From positions 1 to 44,861 of the forward strand of contig NZ_JASJDK010000073.1 in assembly GCF_030065675.1 (NCBI RefSeq): DNA of 44,861 nt. The letters run 5' to 3'. The number at the start of each line of letters is the position of its first letter. The first letter of the stretch is position 1. Below, piece after piece: positions 17,755 through 27,124 of this stretch. The notes under the pieces are model-generated. The model worked only from the letters and a program-made list of their open reading frames with translations. It was not told where the DNA came from and ran no database searches. A program made the position numbers and the translations under genes. The stretch is from Mastigocoleus sp. MO_188.B34. GTDB taxonomy: Bacteria > Cyanobacteriota > Cyanobacteriia > Cyanobacteriales > Nostocaceae.

Positions 17755-18708
17755 TTACTTGTTTTTCTCAAAGGGTAATACATTCGGTTCAAACGTTTCA
17801 TCCTCTCCATCGTCTGAATCAATTGAGTTTTCCTCAGTTTCTTCGCTACCTCGGTAATTTTCGGCTTGATTGTCGTCATCTTCTTCAACTAAAGTTTCTA
17901 AATTTACAATCACATCAGTCGATGCTGGTTTACGAACTAAAGGAAATATTGCTTCTTCTAAAGATAACTCTGCTTCATAGGGTTCTCTAACCGTATCGAA
18001 TAGTTTTTCTGCTTCTTCAAAATCGATCGCAAAACTATGGGAAGGATAGTTGTAAATCAAATCCCTAATTACTTCAATACCTTGGGGCTTTAATCTTTGT
18101 CCGTAAGCTAAAGCAATATTCATAAGTCTGTTCATCTCACCAACTCTTAGGGGATCTATTTGACTGGAGATGGGAGACAATAATTCGACAGCCATGGAAC
18201 TTGCAATATCTGCAGCTGTTTTAGTTGTTATAGCTGCTTGAGAACTGGAAATAATATCTAAAAAATAACTCTCAAACATTTCAAAAGCTTGAGAACTAAT
18301 TACAGATAGGGCTTGCTGTATATCCAAGCCTGACTCGCTGCGAAAATCATCGTCTTTAGTAACTTGAATGTCAAGTGGACCCAGTTCGCCAAAGTCAGAC
18401 ATAACTATTTCGTCTGCTCCCAAGGCTAATAAAGTTCCAGCACTCTTACAATAACCAAATACAAATAAAGTAAAGTGTTTATATTTTCTCTTTAAATAAC
18501 GTGCAATTCTAAAAGCCGCATCTGGATCGCCACCATAGGTGGTCATAATTAAGGCAACGTTATTTCTTTTAGGTATAGTTTGCTTAATTTCATTAATTAA
18601 TTTATCAGCATTTACATCAGAAATTGCTGCACTATAGAGAAAAATATCAGCTTCAAGTTCAGAGGTGATTTCTTGAACGGAGTTTGCTAAGAGCAGTTTT
18701 TGTATCAT
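17755..18708 (-). CDS. SDH family Clp-fold serine proteinase
   Basis: The 317-residue protein matches the SDH_sah family of Clp/crotonase-fold proteases related to SppA. It has an oxyanion-strand region ALIMTTYGGDPDAAFRIAR, a nucleophile elbow GYCKSAGTLLALGAD and the GELGPLDIQ segment that supplies a catalytic Asp or Lys-region residue. The last 60 residues are highly acidic (runs of Glu and Asp) and probably disordered, an addition beyond the protease core. There is no signal peptide or membrane helix, unlike SppA, so it should be cytosolic. It is transcribed divergently from lysS. The substrate is unknown. Confidence 0.85.
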   Translation of the reverse strand: MIQKLLLANSVQEITSELEADIFLYSAAISDVNADKLINEIKQTIPKRNNVALIMTTYGGDPDAAFRIARYLKRKYKHFTLFVFGYCKSAGTLLALGADEIVMSDFGELGPLDIQVTKDDDFRSESGLDIQQALSVISSQAFEMFESYFLDIISSSQAAITTKTAADIASSMAVELLSPISSQIDPLRVGEMNRLMNIALAYGQRLKPQGIEVIRDLIYNYPSHSFAIDFEEAEKLFDTVREPYEAELSLEEAIFPLVRKPASTDVIVNLETLVEEDDDNQAENYRGSEETEENSIDSDDGEDETFEPNVLPFEKNK

Positions 18709-18979
18709 TTAATTGATGTGTATAAATACTGATGCTTGAATACAGTTAAAATACTGATTCTAAAATTATCACGAAATCATTTTTAAACTTAAAGTCAGAA
18801 ATCATACAATCATCTTTTTTTATTTGCTTACTCTCTAGGAAATTCCAGAAACCAGAAGATAATCTTGGGAAAGAATTTAGCAATCTGAAACACTTAGATA
18901 AAAATGAATGTACAATTTCCCAGGGTCTTATAATTAAATCTTTCCCCCGAGAAATTTTCCCTTCTAAAATTCATTAACC

Positions 18980-20515
18980 ATGTCCGAAGAAGATATTCGA
19001 GCCACAAGGCTAGAGAAAGTTGAAAAACTGCGTCAGTTAGGGATGAATCCCTATGCTTATAATTGGAAATCTAGCGATTGTGCGGCGCTATTACAAGAAA
19101 ATTTTGCCGATTTAGGTAAAGGTGAAGAAGTTAATTTAGAAGTTTCCATTGCCGGACGCATTATGGCACGTCGGGTTTTTGGTAAGCTAGCATTCTTCAC
19201 TTTACAAGACGAAACTGGCACAATTCAGCTTTATCTGGAGAAAAAACGTATTTCTGAAAGTATGGCTGAAATTGATGCTAATGCTTTTAATAATCTGAAA
19301 AATCTTACAGATGTCGGCGACATTCTGGGAGTTAAAGGAACAATTAAACGCACTGAAAAGGGCGAATTATCTATTTATGTTAAAGAATATGCCATTCTCA
19401 CCAAATCTTTGTTGCCTTTACCAGATAAATGGCATGGTTTAACAGATATTTCTAAACGTTATCGTCAACGTTATGTAGATTTAATTGTTAATCCTGAAGT
19501 ACGGCAAACTTTTCGTCGTCGCGCTCAAATTACTGCGGGGATTCGTCGCTATTTAGAAGAACAGAATTTTATTGAAATTGAAACTCCAGTTCTCCAAAGC
19601 GAGGCTGGAGGTGCAGATGCACGTCCATTTGTTACCTACCACAACACCTTAGAAATGGATTTGTATTTGCGTATCGCCACGGAGTTACACCTAAAAAGGT
19701 TGATTGTCGGTGGTTTTGAAAGAGTGTTTGAATTGGGAAGAATTTTCCGCAACGAAGGAATTTCAACCCGTCATAATCCAGAATTTACTTCGATTGAGGT
19801 TTACCAAGCCTACGCCGACTACAATGATATGATGGCGCTGACGGAAAGAATTATTACCACGGTCGCCCAAGAAACACTCTATACTTTGAAGATTACCTAC
19901 CAGGGACAAGAAATTGATTTGACTCCCCCTTGGCGACGGGTAACAATGCACGACCTAGTCAAAGAACACACTGGATTAGATTTCCAAGAATTTAGTACCT
20001 TGGAAGAAGCCAAAGCTGCATGTAAAACAGCGGGAATTGAAGGTGTAGAAGATTGCCCATCAATTGGTAAGTTATTAAATGAAGCCTTCGAGCAAAAAGC
20101 GGAAGAAAAATTAATTCAGCCCATCTTCGTAGTGGACTACCCCGTAGAAATATCACCTTTATCTAAGCCCCACCGCTCTAAACCCGGATTGGTAGAACGT
20201 TTTGAGTTATTTATAGTCGGACGGGAAACCGCTAATAGTTTCTCTGAGTTGACAGATCCTATCGATCAACGCCAACGCCTTGAGGAACAAGCAGCCCGAA
20301 AAGCCGCTGGAGATTTAGAAGCCCAAGGTGTTGATGAAGATTTTCTCACAGCTTTAGAGTATGGAATGCCACCCACCGGTGGCTTAGGTATTGGTATTGA
20401 CAGATTGGTGATGCTGTTAAACGATTGTGCCAGTATTCGTGATGCGATCGCTTTCCCCCTACTCAAGCCAGAAAAATCAGGAACAGAAGAATTAAACCCT
20501 GATAAACCTGAGTGA
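18980..20515 (+). CDS. lysS: Lysyl-tRNA synthetase, class II
   Basis: The 511-residue enzyme charges tRNA-Lys with lysine in the cytosol. An N-terminal OB-fold anticodon-binding domain ([18 protein letters not shown]) precedes the class II core. Motif 1 lies around [18 protein letters not shown], motif 2 reads [20 protein letters not shown] and motif 3 [14 protein letters not shown]. The length is normal for bacterial LysS. The start ATG ([17 protein letters not shown]) fits the family. It is followed closely by a perfect hairpin at 20529-20552, so it appears monocistronic. Confidence 0.98.
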   Translation: MSEEDIRATRLEKVEKLRQLGMNPYAYNWKSSDCAALLQENFADLGKGEEVNLEVSIAGRIMARRVFGKLAFFTLQDETGTIQLYLEKKRISESMAEIDANAFNNLKNLTDVGDILGVKGTIKRTEKGELSIYVKEYAILTKSLLPLPDKWHGLTDISKRYRQRYVDLIVNPEVRQTFRRRAQITAGIRRYLEEQNFIEIETPVLQSEAGGADARPFVTYHNTLEMDLYLRIATELHLKRLIVGGFERVFELGRIFRNEGISTRHNPEFTSIEVYQAYADYNDMMALTERIITTVAQETLYTLKITYQGQEIDLTPPWRRVTMHDLVKEHTGLDFQEFSTLEEAKAACKTAGIEGVEDCPSIGKLLNEAFEQKAEEKLIQPIFVVDYPVEISPLSKPHRSKPGLVERFELFIVGRETANSFSELTDPIDQRQRLEEQAARKAAGDLEAQGVDEDFLTALEYGMPPTGGLGIGIDRLVMLLNDCASIRDAIAFPLLKPEKSGTEELNPDKPE

Positions 20516-20528
20516 TATGAAATTTGGG

Positions 20529-20552
20529 GTGCGTTAGTCATACCTAACGCAC
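20529..20552 (+). terminator. Hairpin after lysS (GTGCGTTAG/CTAACGCAC repeat)
   Basis: Nine-base perfect arms (20529-20537 and 20544-20552) with a 6-nt loop begin 13 bp after the lysS stop codon. There is no T tract, so it could be a transcript-stabilising hairpin. The sequence belongs to the same repeat type as the palindrome at 4628-4690. Confidence 0.6.
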
Positions 20553-20668
20553 TACTCTCAAATTGATTCTTTAACTAATTCTCCAATTGACCGTCAAACT
20601 TATACAAGTCAGTAGTAAAAAAGATACAAGTACAACAAATTTATTCAGGGAATGAGGTAAATTAATTT

Positions 20669-21364
20669 TTGCTAGCAAAAGATATTAAAAAAAGATTAAA
20701 AAAACTCATAAAAGAAGCATCCCTTGTCGATCCGAATTTGGAGAAACGATTGATTGAAATCGATCGTTGGGTTGGAGATATAAAAACAGGTTCCTTGACT
20801 GCAAAAAGATTCTTGATTTTGTTTTTGGAGCAAATAATCAGGGATGCTGAAGCTTGGCTAAAATTTAAATCTTTACCTTCGGAAGAAGAGCAAAAATTAG
20901 CTTTGGAGGCACTAAATCCAACTTTAAAATATTGGTACAATTACTTGTTTCCCCAATGGTTAAACCATAAAGATCCCAAATTTTATATTTGGCGAAGAAA
21001 ACTTATGGCTGGGAAATTTGAGCAAAAAGATGAAGATTTAATAGCCTCAGCGATTGAGGAAATTCAACTGCGTGGTGGGACAGTAGTTAAACGTTATGTA
21101 ATAGACCTTTCAATGTCTACTGATATAATAGTTAGTGCTGGGCAAGAAGGTTCATTGTGTGTCCAATTGACAACTCTCAGTCAAGAATTTTGTCAAGAAA
21201 AATCTAATGATTGGGAAGATACTCTACGTTTTTGGAGCATAGAACGGGGGTTATTTCTAAGTTACAATCCTGGAGAACCTAATTTTGTGAATAAAATCGC
21301 TAACATAACTCTTTACAACAGTAATAATCTTAAGATTGGTGTTTATCTCAGGTTTAATCTGTGA
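20669..21364 (+). CDS. Hypothetical protein, 231 aa
   Basis: I do not recognise this protein. It starts with TTG (20669): an in-frame stop lies 6 bp upstream, no ATG occurs for over 100 codons, and a GAGG ribosome-binding-like site lies at 20654-20657. The first 100 residues are helical and charged (KKRLKKLIKEASLVD), and the last 100 look more like beta structure (VVKRYVIDLSMSTDIIVSAG). There is no signal peptide or membrane helix. It follows lysS on the same strand after a hairpin, so it is probably a separate unit. Confidence 0.7.
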   Translation: MLAKDIKKRLKKLIKEASLVDPNLEKRLIEIDRWVGDIKTGSLTAKRFLILFLEQIIRDAEAWLKFKSLPSEEEQKLALEALNPTLKYWYNYLFPQWLNHKDPKFYIWRRKLMAGKFEQKDEDLIASAIEEIQLRGGTVVKRYVIDLSMSTDIIVSAGQEGSLCVQLTTLSQEFCQEKSNDWEDTLRFWSIERGLFLSYNPGEPNFVNKIANITLYNSNNLKIGVYLRFNL

Positions 21365-22295
21365 AAAGTTTTAATGTAATATATTTGTAAATGATTTTTT
21401 ATCAACTTTATTCTCGAGATTATTAAAAAACGTTTCTTCAGAAACATAAAATTTAAAATTTAGGAGTCAGAATGAATGAAGGATGAAATATTCATTCGTA
21501 ATAGGCATTCTCAGTTTCCTTCTAGAAGTTAGTGTTAATAAAATTCAGTAGAAAAACAAAGATAGTCTGTTACAAATAGTGTACGTGAACATACTTGTTG
21601 CATTTTAAGTAAGTAGCTATATAATCCAGCATATTTATGCTTCCAATAAATAGATTTTTTTTTTAGCGAGCGGGTCTCTAAATCAAAATGAAAAACAACA
21701 ATTTTGATTCCATGTGTTCCTGCTAGTTAAGGCTGTAACTTTGAATGGCTATAGAGTTATTGAGTACATAATCATAAATCTTTGAAGAATTTTGGTGAGA
21801 AATACGGGATGGGGAATTTCGCTTGATGTTTACACAACCCTACAAATTACAGTTTTGGGTTCTATTTAAAGTTTAATTATCAAAATTGGATTGGTTACTC
21901 TAACTTGTTGACTAATATTTTTTTCAATCTGTTGTATTTAATGTAATGAAATTACTTAAGTGCTGATAAGTGTCAGATAAAACATAAACCTTAAACAGGA
22001 CGGATCGCTATTGCTGCATTCCAAAAGTTTTACTCAATATATTGAATTTCAAGATTATCAAATATATGAACTTACATCTTAGGTGAATGTATTTGTAAAA
22101 ATTACAGTATTTACTATTTCTCACATGGATGCTTTCAGTTTGCGAAATAATCTTGTTTCAGGATGAAGATTAACAACAGAATCGCTAATGCTTAGCACCT
22201 CGTTAACTGAGTTCCCAACTCTGAAAACTTTAAGTCTTTTTCGTTACTTAGATTGAATCTTTCTTCATTAAGTGCTCCAAAAAAACTAAGTCATC
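21365..22295. other. Intergenic region, no clear genes
   Basis: Over 900 bp of AT-rich DNA between two plus-strand hypothetical genes. It contains an 8-bp inverted repeat (GAATGAAT at 21470-21477, ATTCATTC at 21490-21497). I see no ORF or RNA gene I can support. Confidence 0.45.
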
Positions 22296-22763
22296 ATGGT
22301 CAAAAATAACCCAACTGGCTGTCAAGAGAGATTAGAAGATTTTTTACAAGCTGTAGAATCAGCCCAAAAACTACAGAATGACATCATTAAATATGGTTTT
22401 GAAGCTGCTCATTTTTATATTGAGGACTTAGATGGAGACTGGCTGGAAAAATGGAGCGAAGATGAAGAAGAACAAAATATTACAGAATATATTACGAACT
22501 TCTTAGAAAGTGGTGATCCAGTTGCTGTCAAATTATGGGAAAGACTTGCGGAGAAACCTTTAACAGAGATAGTCTCTGAATTAGAGAGGTGTTTAAGTTT
22601 TTCGAAAAGAGCAGAGCAAATTTTTGCAATCAAAGATTTCTTGCTACATAATTCAAAAGTAGAAAGAAATAATTCAGCTAAGACTAATGGATATGATGTA
22701 GTGAGTTTCGTAAATTTAGCAGAAGAATTACTAGAGAAATTGACGGATATTTTGAATTATTAA
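22296..22763 (+). CDS. Hypothetical acidic protein, 155 aa
   Basis: I do not recognise this family. The product is acidic and mostly helical (ERLEDFLQAVESAQKL, then DWLEKWSEDEEEQN), without signal peptide, membrane helix or known catalytic motif. The ATG context (MVKNNPTGCQERLE) is the only good start. A long gap precedes it and a minus-strand coiled-coil membrane protein converges on it about 100 bp downstream. Confidence 0.65.
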   Translation: MVKNNPTGCQERLEDFLQAVESAQKLQNDIIKYGFEAAHFYIEDLDGDWLEKWSEDEEEQNITEYITNFLESGDPVAVKLWERLAEKPLTEIVSELERCLSFSKRAEQIFAIKDFLLHNSKVERNNSAKTNGYDVVSFVNLAEELLEKLTDILNY

Positions 22764-22864
22764 CTCATAAGGAATATGATAACAACCAAATCCGAAGCTG
22801 CAGTCTGAATTCACCCAGAGTTAGAAAAGCCTTGGGATATAAAAACGCTACCGTTAAAACTTCT

Positions 22865-23479
22865 TTAGAAAAACGATGCTGTTTGTGTGTCTAAAACTAC
22901 AGGCACATTTCTCTGTAAATAACCTTGTTTGTTTTTTTGCTGTTCCTTCTCATTTATATTTTGTTGGGACCAGGAATTTATTGCTAGCAAAAATGCTGCT
23001 AACCACAATAAAATTGTAATAAAGTTAGTATTACTAACTTTAGTTGGATATTGTTTACTTTTACCGATTCCCGAGCTTGGTATACTTGTGTCAGTACGGT
23101 ACGGAGGAAATTGGTTATTTATTTTCAAAATTTCATCTTTGTCGGGGAGTAAATTAGTATAGATTTGATCATTAATTACAGTTTCTTCCTCTGGTATTGT
23201 TATGTTAATCTTGTGTCGAGAAAATTGATTTTCTTCCAAAAGATTTTGTTCTAAAACTTCATCTTTAAAGGAGAAATTAGGGTAGTTTGGTTCATTAATT
23301 ATAGGTTTTTCCAGATTTATCTTTGTTTGTTTAATAAACTCCAGTCCCTTTATTCCACTTTCAGACTGCTTTGCTTCTCTATCTTGGATCTCCTTTATTT
23401 CCCTTTCAAGTTTCTTTATTTCATTTTTAAGCTGCGATATCCTTAATTCTGACCAGAAATTTGATGTATCATCTTTCAT
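22865..23479 (-). CDS. Hypothetical coiled-coil membrane protein, 204 aa
   Basis: The ATG at 23477-23479 is chosen over an upstream TTG because a strong Shine-Dalgarno sequence (GGGGAGG) lies 6 bases before it. Residues about 8-45 are a heptad-like charged helix (LRISQLKNEIKKLEREIKEI), probably a coiled coil. A polar, low-complexity middle follows, then one membrane helix near residue 160 (FITILLWLAAFLLAI) and a basic, Gln-rich tail. I do not recognise the family. Inside the gene, 23020-23042 is a perfect palindrome. Confidence 0.6.
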   Translation of the reverse strand: MKDDTSNFWSELRISQLKNEIKKLEREIKEIQDREAKQSESGIKGLEFIKQTKINLEKPIINEPNYPNFSFKDEVLEQNLLEENQFSRHKINITIPEEETVINDQIYTNLLPDKDEILKINNQFPPYRTDTSIPSSGIGKSKQYPTKVSNTNFITILLWLAAFLLAINSWSQQNINEKEQQKNKQGYLQRNVPVVLDTQTASFF

Positions 23480-23962
23480 ATTTTCCTCCCCTAGCAATTC
23501 ATGAGAGGCTGCTACCTTTATAATACTGATATTTGCTGAGGCTAGAGAATTTCTGCAACAAAATTATGTCTAATGTGAATTAAATTTAGGCTTCTAATCC
23601 TCTTTGAATACTCTCACCATAGTAAAAATGAAATTCTTACTGCATAAGACTTTTAGCCAAAAGTTTATGATTTTATTCATAGTGTTAGAAGTGTTAGAGA
23701 TGTTTCAGGTTCCATATTTGACTCAGAAGGTAGGAATTTGCTGTTGTCACCAAGAAGCTATAGAAAAGTATAAAAAATTGTTTGTCAGACTTATGGTTAA
23801 AAGACTGGCGACTGCTTAATATATTCAAAACTGGTTCTATACAGAAGATAATATTAAAGCGATCGCCACTAGTTCAATAAAAATGCTTAAAATTTATTTT
23901 TTCAAGTGTTTTTATCTTATGAAAATAGCAATGGTGGGAAAAACCCACCCTCATAGCAAAGA
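23480..23962. other. Intergenic region with doubtful 71-codon frame
   Basis: This stretch contains an open frame at 23604-23819 (+) starting at TTG whose product (hydrophobic then Cys- and Lys-rich) I do not recognise and do not call. A HIP1 octamer lies near 23860 and a hairpin at 23933-23949. Confidence 0.4.
23933..23949 (-). terminator. Hairpin at the end of the VOC-like gene
   Basis: GGTGGG (23933-23938) pairs with CCCACC (23944-23949) around a 5-nt loop, 13 bp beyond the minus-strand stop codon. Only a weak T-rich stretch follows on the minus strand. Confidence 0.4.
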
Positions 23963-24553
23963 TTAATTTGCCATTTCAGCCATCTCAATAACACGCCTTT
24001 CATAGTCTTTTACTAAAAAATTTAAAGGCTTGCGGCTGCGAATTTTAAACTTCAAACCCCGCATTTCCACCCGCAATAAAATCATTTCTAAGCATTCGCG
24101 ATCAAAACAAACGTGACGCTGCTGATTTTTGTTACCCAAACTGGCTCCCGTAATAACATGTAGCTGAGTGTTTTTCTTCAGCTGATACCACAGTCCTTCT
24201 GCAGCATTATTCGTGCGATTGTATGTGGGGGTACTTCCCAAATAAAGCGGATCTATTCCAGTCGCACCAATGGTTTGTTCGTAATTGTAATAATAATGTA
24301 AAGGTACTTCCGCCGCAGGTAAATCCAGTAAACCTTCATACAACTGTCGGGCTATTTCTAAATCCGACACCATCACCGTGTGCACCTTTGGAGCGCTGGT
24401 GAGAAACATCCACATTGCACCAGCATATGCTGCCAGTAACATGACCATTATCCCCTGAGTGGAGAAAAGACTATCTAATGGTAAAGAAGGTAAAAAGGAA
24501 CCTATAGTAAATGGCTGAAGCAGGAACGATATCACACTAGCTGCTATAAACAT
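23963..24553 (-). CDS. Membrane-anchored glyoxalase-like (VOC fold) protein
   Basis: The 196-residue protein has two N-terminal hydrophobic segments (about residues 3-22 and 32-52), then a soluble part that opens like a vicinal-oxygen-chelate module: HTVMVSDLEIARQLYEGLL, the common start of glyoxalase/bleomycin-resistance domains. The rest (YNRTNNAAEGLWYQLKK, HVCFDRECLEMILLRVEMRG) fits such a fold. VOC proteins usually bind a metal; which His or Glu would serve here is not clear. The membrane anchor is unusual for a VOC protein. It is transcribed divergently from the sigma-like factor gene, about 200 bp away. Function unknown. Confidence 0.6.
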   Translation of the reverse strand: MFIAASVISFLLQPFTIGSFLPSLPLDSLFSTQGIMVMLLAAYAGAMWMFLTSAPKVHTVMVSDLEIARQLYEGLLDLPAAEVPLHYYYNYEQTIGATGIDPLYLGSTPTYNRTNNAAEGLWYQLKKNTQLHVITGASLGNKNQQRHVCFDRECLEMILLRVEMRGLKFKIRSRKPLNFLVKDYERRVIEMAEMAN

Positions 24554-24753
24554 GAAAACATTAAAAATTGTATAACGGAGCTACTTTTCGTTTTGCAAAT
24601 TTCGACTTAAATTTAAGTCTGTATTCTATAGTGTATCAATTGCCTGCTAAGTCTTGCTGTTAACTACGATCTGTTAATGCTAAGCAAGATACTTTACCAT
24701 CGAACATAAATCAGCCACTACCCTTATAGTACCAATATATTCAAACTAGGATT

Positions 24754-25371
24754 GTGCAAATACCAAGTTTTTCTGAAGCAAATCATCCATTAGTCAAATC
24801 ACTATTCCATCACAGTGATTTGGAACTGTTGAATCTGTTTGTTGCTCATCCGGATGCTGGTAAATACTTTACTGCGATTTTTTGCCGCTATAGCCCTATT
24901 GTTTACACCTTAATTCGACATTCAGCACGTTCTCCGGTGCAAGCAGATTATTTGTTTGCTTTGACCTGGCGGAATATTTATTACCAATTGGGCGGTTTGG
25001 ATTTAAATGTTTCTAAACCAGAGCAGGAAGCTATGACTTTGCAGAATTGGCTGATCGATATGACTGCTTACTCTATCAATGAAACAGAATTACCCCCTAC
25101 GGAAGCCATTCACTACTCGATTAAAGATACTTCTCCACCACTTTGGTGTTATGTCGAACAAGCGTTAGAACAACTATCGCCCAAACTGAGATTAATTTTA
25201 CTGATGGCACAAACTTTTCATTGGAGCGAAACTAGAATTGCTGCTTATTTACAAGCAGAAGGAGAAGAAATTTCTCCACCAGAAGTAACTAATTTACTTC
25301 GAGAAGGATACTCTTTACTGGAAGAAAAATTACCATTAGATATTCGCAACATCTACCTGAGCGAAACTTAA
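24754..25371 (+). CDS. Sigma-70-like (ECF-type) factor
   Basis: A GTG start gives 205 aa (MQIPSFSEANHPLVKSL). Residues about 35-85 resemble sigma region 2 (GKYFTAIFCRYSPIVYTLIR, with an ALTWRNIYYQL helix). Residues about 130-195 resemble region 4, with QALEQLSPKLRLILLM and a helix-turn-helix-like RIAAYLQAEGEEISPPEVTNLL. This layout fits ECF sigma factors, which direct RNA polymerase to dedicated promoters. No anti-sigma gene is obvious next to it, although a membrane protein of unknown role is divergent. A TPR gene follows on the same strand after 173 bp of T-rich DNA. Confidence 0.75.
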   Translation: MQIPSFSEANHPLVKSLFHHSDLELLNLFVAHPDAGKYFTAIFCRYSPIVYTLIRHSARSPVQADYLFALTWRNIYYQLGGLDLNVSKPEQEAMTLQNWLIDMTAYSINETELPPTEAIHYSIKDTSPPLWCYVEQALEQLSPKLRLILLMAQTFHWSETRIAAYLQAEGEEISPPEVTNLLREGYSLLEEKLPLDIRNIYLSET

Positions 25372-25513
25372 ACTCTAGTGTCTAATAGCAGTGAAACTCA
25401 ATCAATTTTTTTTTCAATATTTTTTAATTAATTTCTTTTAATTACTTCTTTATAACTACCGTCTTTCAATTACTTTTTTAATACTTTTTTCAATTACTCA
25501 AACCTGCATCATT

Positions 25514-25549
25514 GTAGGAATATTTTATGAAGTAGGAATATTTTATGAA
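25514..25549 (+). repeat. 18-bp tandem duplication of a translation start region
   Basis: The unit gtaggaatattttatgaa is present twice (25514-25531 and 25532-25549). Each copy has a GGA ribosome-binding-like site and an ATG. The first ATG (25527) reads ATG AAG TAG, in the same frame as the TPR protein, and the second (25545) starts the TPR protein. Confidence 0.85.
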
Positions 25550-26669
25550 AAATGCCTTTTTGAAATATCTGTTTTGGAAATATCTCTTTTCTTGCACTGG
25601 GAAGCATAATAAATTTCAAGAATTACCCCGTAAAGGTCAAAAAAATTGGGCAAAGACCATACTATTGACGTGCAAGATTTTGCTTGTGAGTGTTTTTTGT
25701 GCTCCTTTGACAGTAAATGCTGCTGAAGTAACGGAACAACTTCATGGTTCACCCTATGTAAAAAATTCATTTCAATTACGCGAGGAAGGCGATCAACAGG
25801 TAAGTTTAGCTCGACGGGAATTACAACAAGGGAAACTAGACTCAGCAGTAAATTTATTATTACAAGCTTTAGAAATTTATCATTCTACTGGAGACATAAA
25901 AGCTCAAGGTTTAGTTTACGATTTATTAGGCAAAAACTATGTAAAATTAGGTCGTTCCAAACAAGCTGAAAATGCTATTCGCCGGCGTTTAGCAATTGCT
26001 CGCGATCTCAAAGACTTTCGCTCTCAAATTTTTGCACTGAATAACGTCGGTACTTTATTGATGCAAAAAGGCGATGTTAATCCCGCACTTCAAACTTTTA
26101 TAGAAGCCCTTAACATTGCTCGTAATATTGAAAGCCTTGAAGGTCAAGGGCTGTCTTTAAGTAATTTAGGTCTAGCAAATTTTCGTTTGGAAAATCATAA
26201 GCAAGCCATAGAGCTTTATGAAAATGCATTAAATTTTCGTCGTCAAGCTCGCGACTACCCAGGGGAAGCAAATACCCTCAATCATTTAGGGGATGCTTAC
26301 CTCTTAGTTGATAATTATCAACAGACCATTGCTACTTATGGTGCAGCACTACGAATTGCAAAAACTATTGGCGATCGCTCAAATGAATTACGTGCGATGG
26401 ATGGACTAATAACTGCTCACAGTTCTGTGAAGCGTTATGACCGGGCTTTTGAGTTGCTCGAAAGACGTTTGAATATAGCGAAAAAACTCAACAATGTTCG
26501 GGAAGAGTTGAAATCATTTGAGTCTTACGCCAAACTGTACGAGCAAATGGGTCAATATCCTACAGCTCGCAATTTTTACGAAAGAGCCATTTTACTTGCA
26601 AAAAGTTTAGAAGATACTAGAGAAGAGTTATTGTTACTCGACAAGATTACCCGTATTAGTAAACGTTGA
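25545..26669 (+). CDS. Secreted tetratricopeptide-repeat protein
   Basis: The 374-residue protein has an extended N-region of about 35 residues, then a hydrophobic core (TILLTCKILLVSVFCAPL) and a plausible signal peptidase site after VNA at residue 59. The rest is about seven TPR-like helical hairpins, each with a pattern such as ALNNVGTLLMQKGDVNPALQ and TLNHLGDAYLLVDNYQQTI. TPR arrays bind peptides or other proteins, so this is probably an exported scaffold. A duplicated translation start lies immediately upstream. It follows the sigma-like gene on the same strand and ends in a hairpin at 26697-26720. Confidence 0.88.
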   Translation: MKNAFLKYLFWKYLFSCTGKHNKFQELPRKGQKNWAKTILLTCKILLVSVFCAPLTVNAAEVTEQLHGSPYVKNSFQLREEGDQQVSLARRELQQGKLDSAVNLLLQALEIYHSTGDIKAQGLVYDLLGKNYVKLGRSKQAENAIRRRLAIARDLKDFRSQIFALNNVGTLLMQKGDVNPALQTFIEALNIARNIESLEGQGLSLSNLGLANFRLENHKQAIELYENALNFRRQARDYPGEANTLNHLGDAYLLVDNYQQTIATYGAALRIAKTIGDRSNELRAMDGLITAHSSVKRYDRAFELLERRLNIAKKLNNVREELKSFESYAKLYEQMGQYPTARNFYERAILLAKSLEDTREELLLLDKITRISKR

Positions 26670-26696
26670 TTAACAGTTTATTTTTATTACTGGTTC

Positions 26697-26723
26697 TAGA
26701 GACGCGTTACTGCGTCTCTATTT
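26697..26723 (+). terminator. Hairpin terminator after the TPR gene
   Basis: TAGAGACGC (26697-26705) pairs perfectly with GCGTCTCTA (26712-26720) around a 6-nt loop and is followed by a short T run. The GAGACGCG/CGCGTCTC type of hairpin recurs often in cyanobacterial genomes. Confidence 0.65.
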
Positions 26724-26749
26724 CTATAAATGCATTATTTGATACAAGC

Positions 26750-26872
26750 AGGACTTACGCAAGTATCACAATTGGTGGTTGGTGCGTGACGCTATAAGTC
26801 TGATTCTTACGTTCAGGTATTTTTACAGCGTCACACACCCTACAGGAAAAATATGCCAGTTGCGTAAGTCCT
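26750..26872. mobile_element. MITE-like element with nested inverted repeats
   Basis: The ends AGGACTTACGCAA (26750-26762) and TTGCGTAAGTCCT (26860-26872) are perfect 13-bp inverted repeats. Inside, GGTGCGTGACGCT and AGCGTCACACACC form a second pair with one mismatch, so the whole 123 bp could fold on itself. There is no ORF. This is the structure of a miniature inverted-repeat transposable element, and the terminal sequence resembles a dispersed cyanobacterial repeat. No clear target-site duplication directly abuts the ends. Confidence 0.65.
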
Positions 26873-27114
26873 AACAAGAACATCACTACATTTATCTATT
26901 GTTAATTTTGAATATTAAATATTTCTGGTTAAATTCAAAAAAGTCAATTCAATAAGAATTCTTAGTTAACTCTTAATTTGATGTAGGAGCTTAAATAGCT
27001 ATCATTGCATAATTATGTAAGAATTAACCTAATAACACTTCCTTATAATGACGATTTAAAAAATATAAACTATAATTTAATTTCGATTTCCAAGGAAAAT
27101 AACTTTTAATTTCA

Positions 27115-27124
27115 GCCACGTGGC
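27115..27124. promoter_or_regulatory. Perfect 10-bp palindrome upstream of the CAP protein gene
   Basis: GCCACGTGGC lies 55 bp before the start codon, in otherwise AT-rich DNA. The position suits an operator for a dimeric regulator; the binding protein is unknown. Confidence 0.35.

Noticed and set aside
23604-23819. 71-codon plus-strand frame in the gap at 23.5-23.9 kb
   Set aside because: It starts at TTG with no ribosome-binding site, and the product is not recognisable. Possible gene debris, but not supported.
25403-25505. T-rich stretch with repeated TTTCAATTAC-like units, considered as a regulatory repeat or terminator
   Set aside because: There is no stem, and the units are too irregular; it looks like low-complexity DNA.
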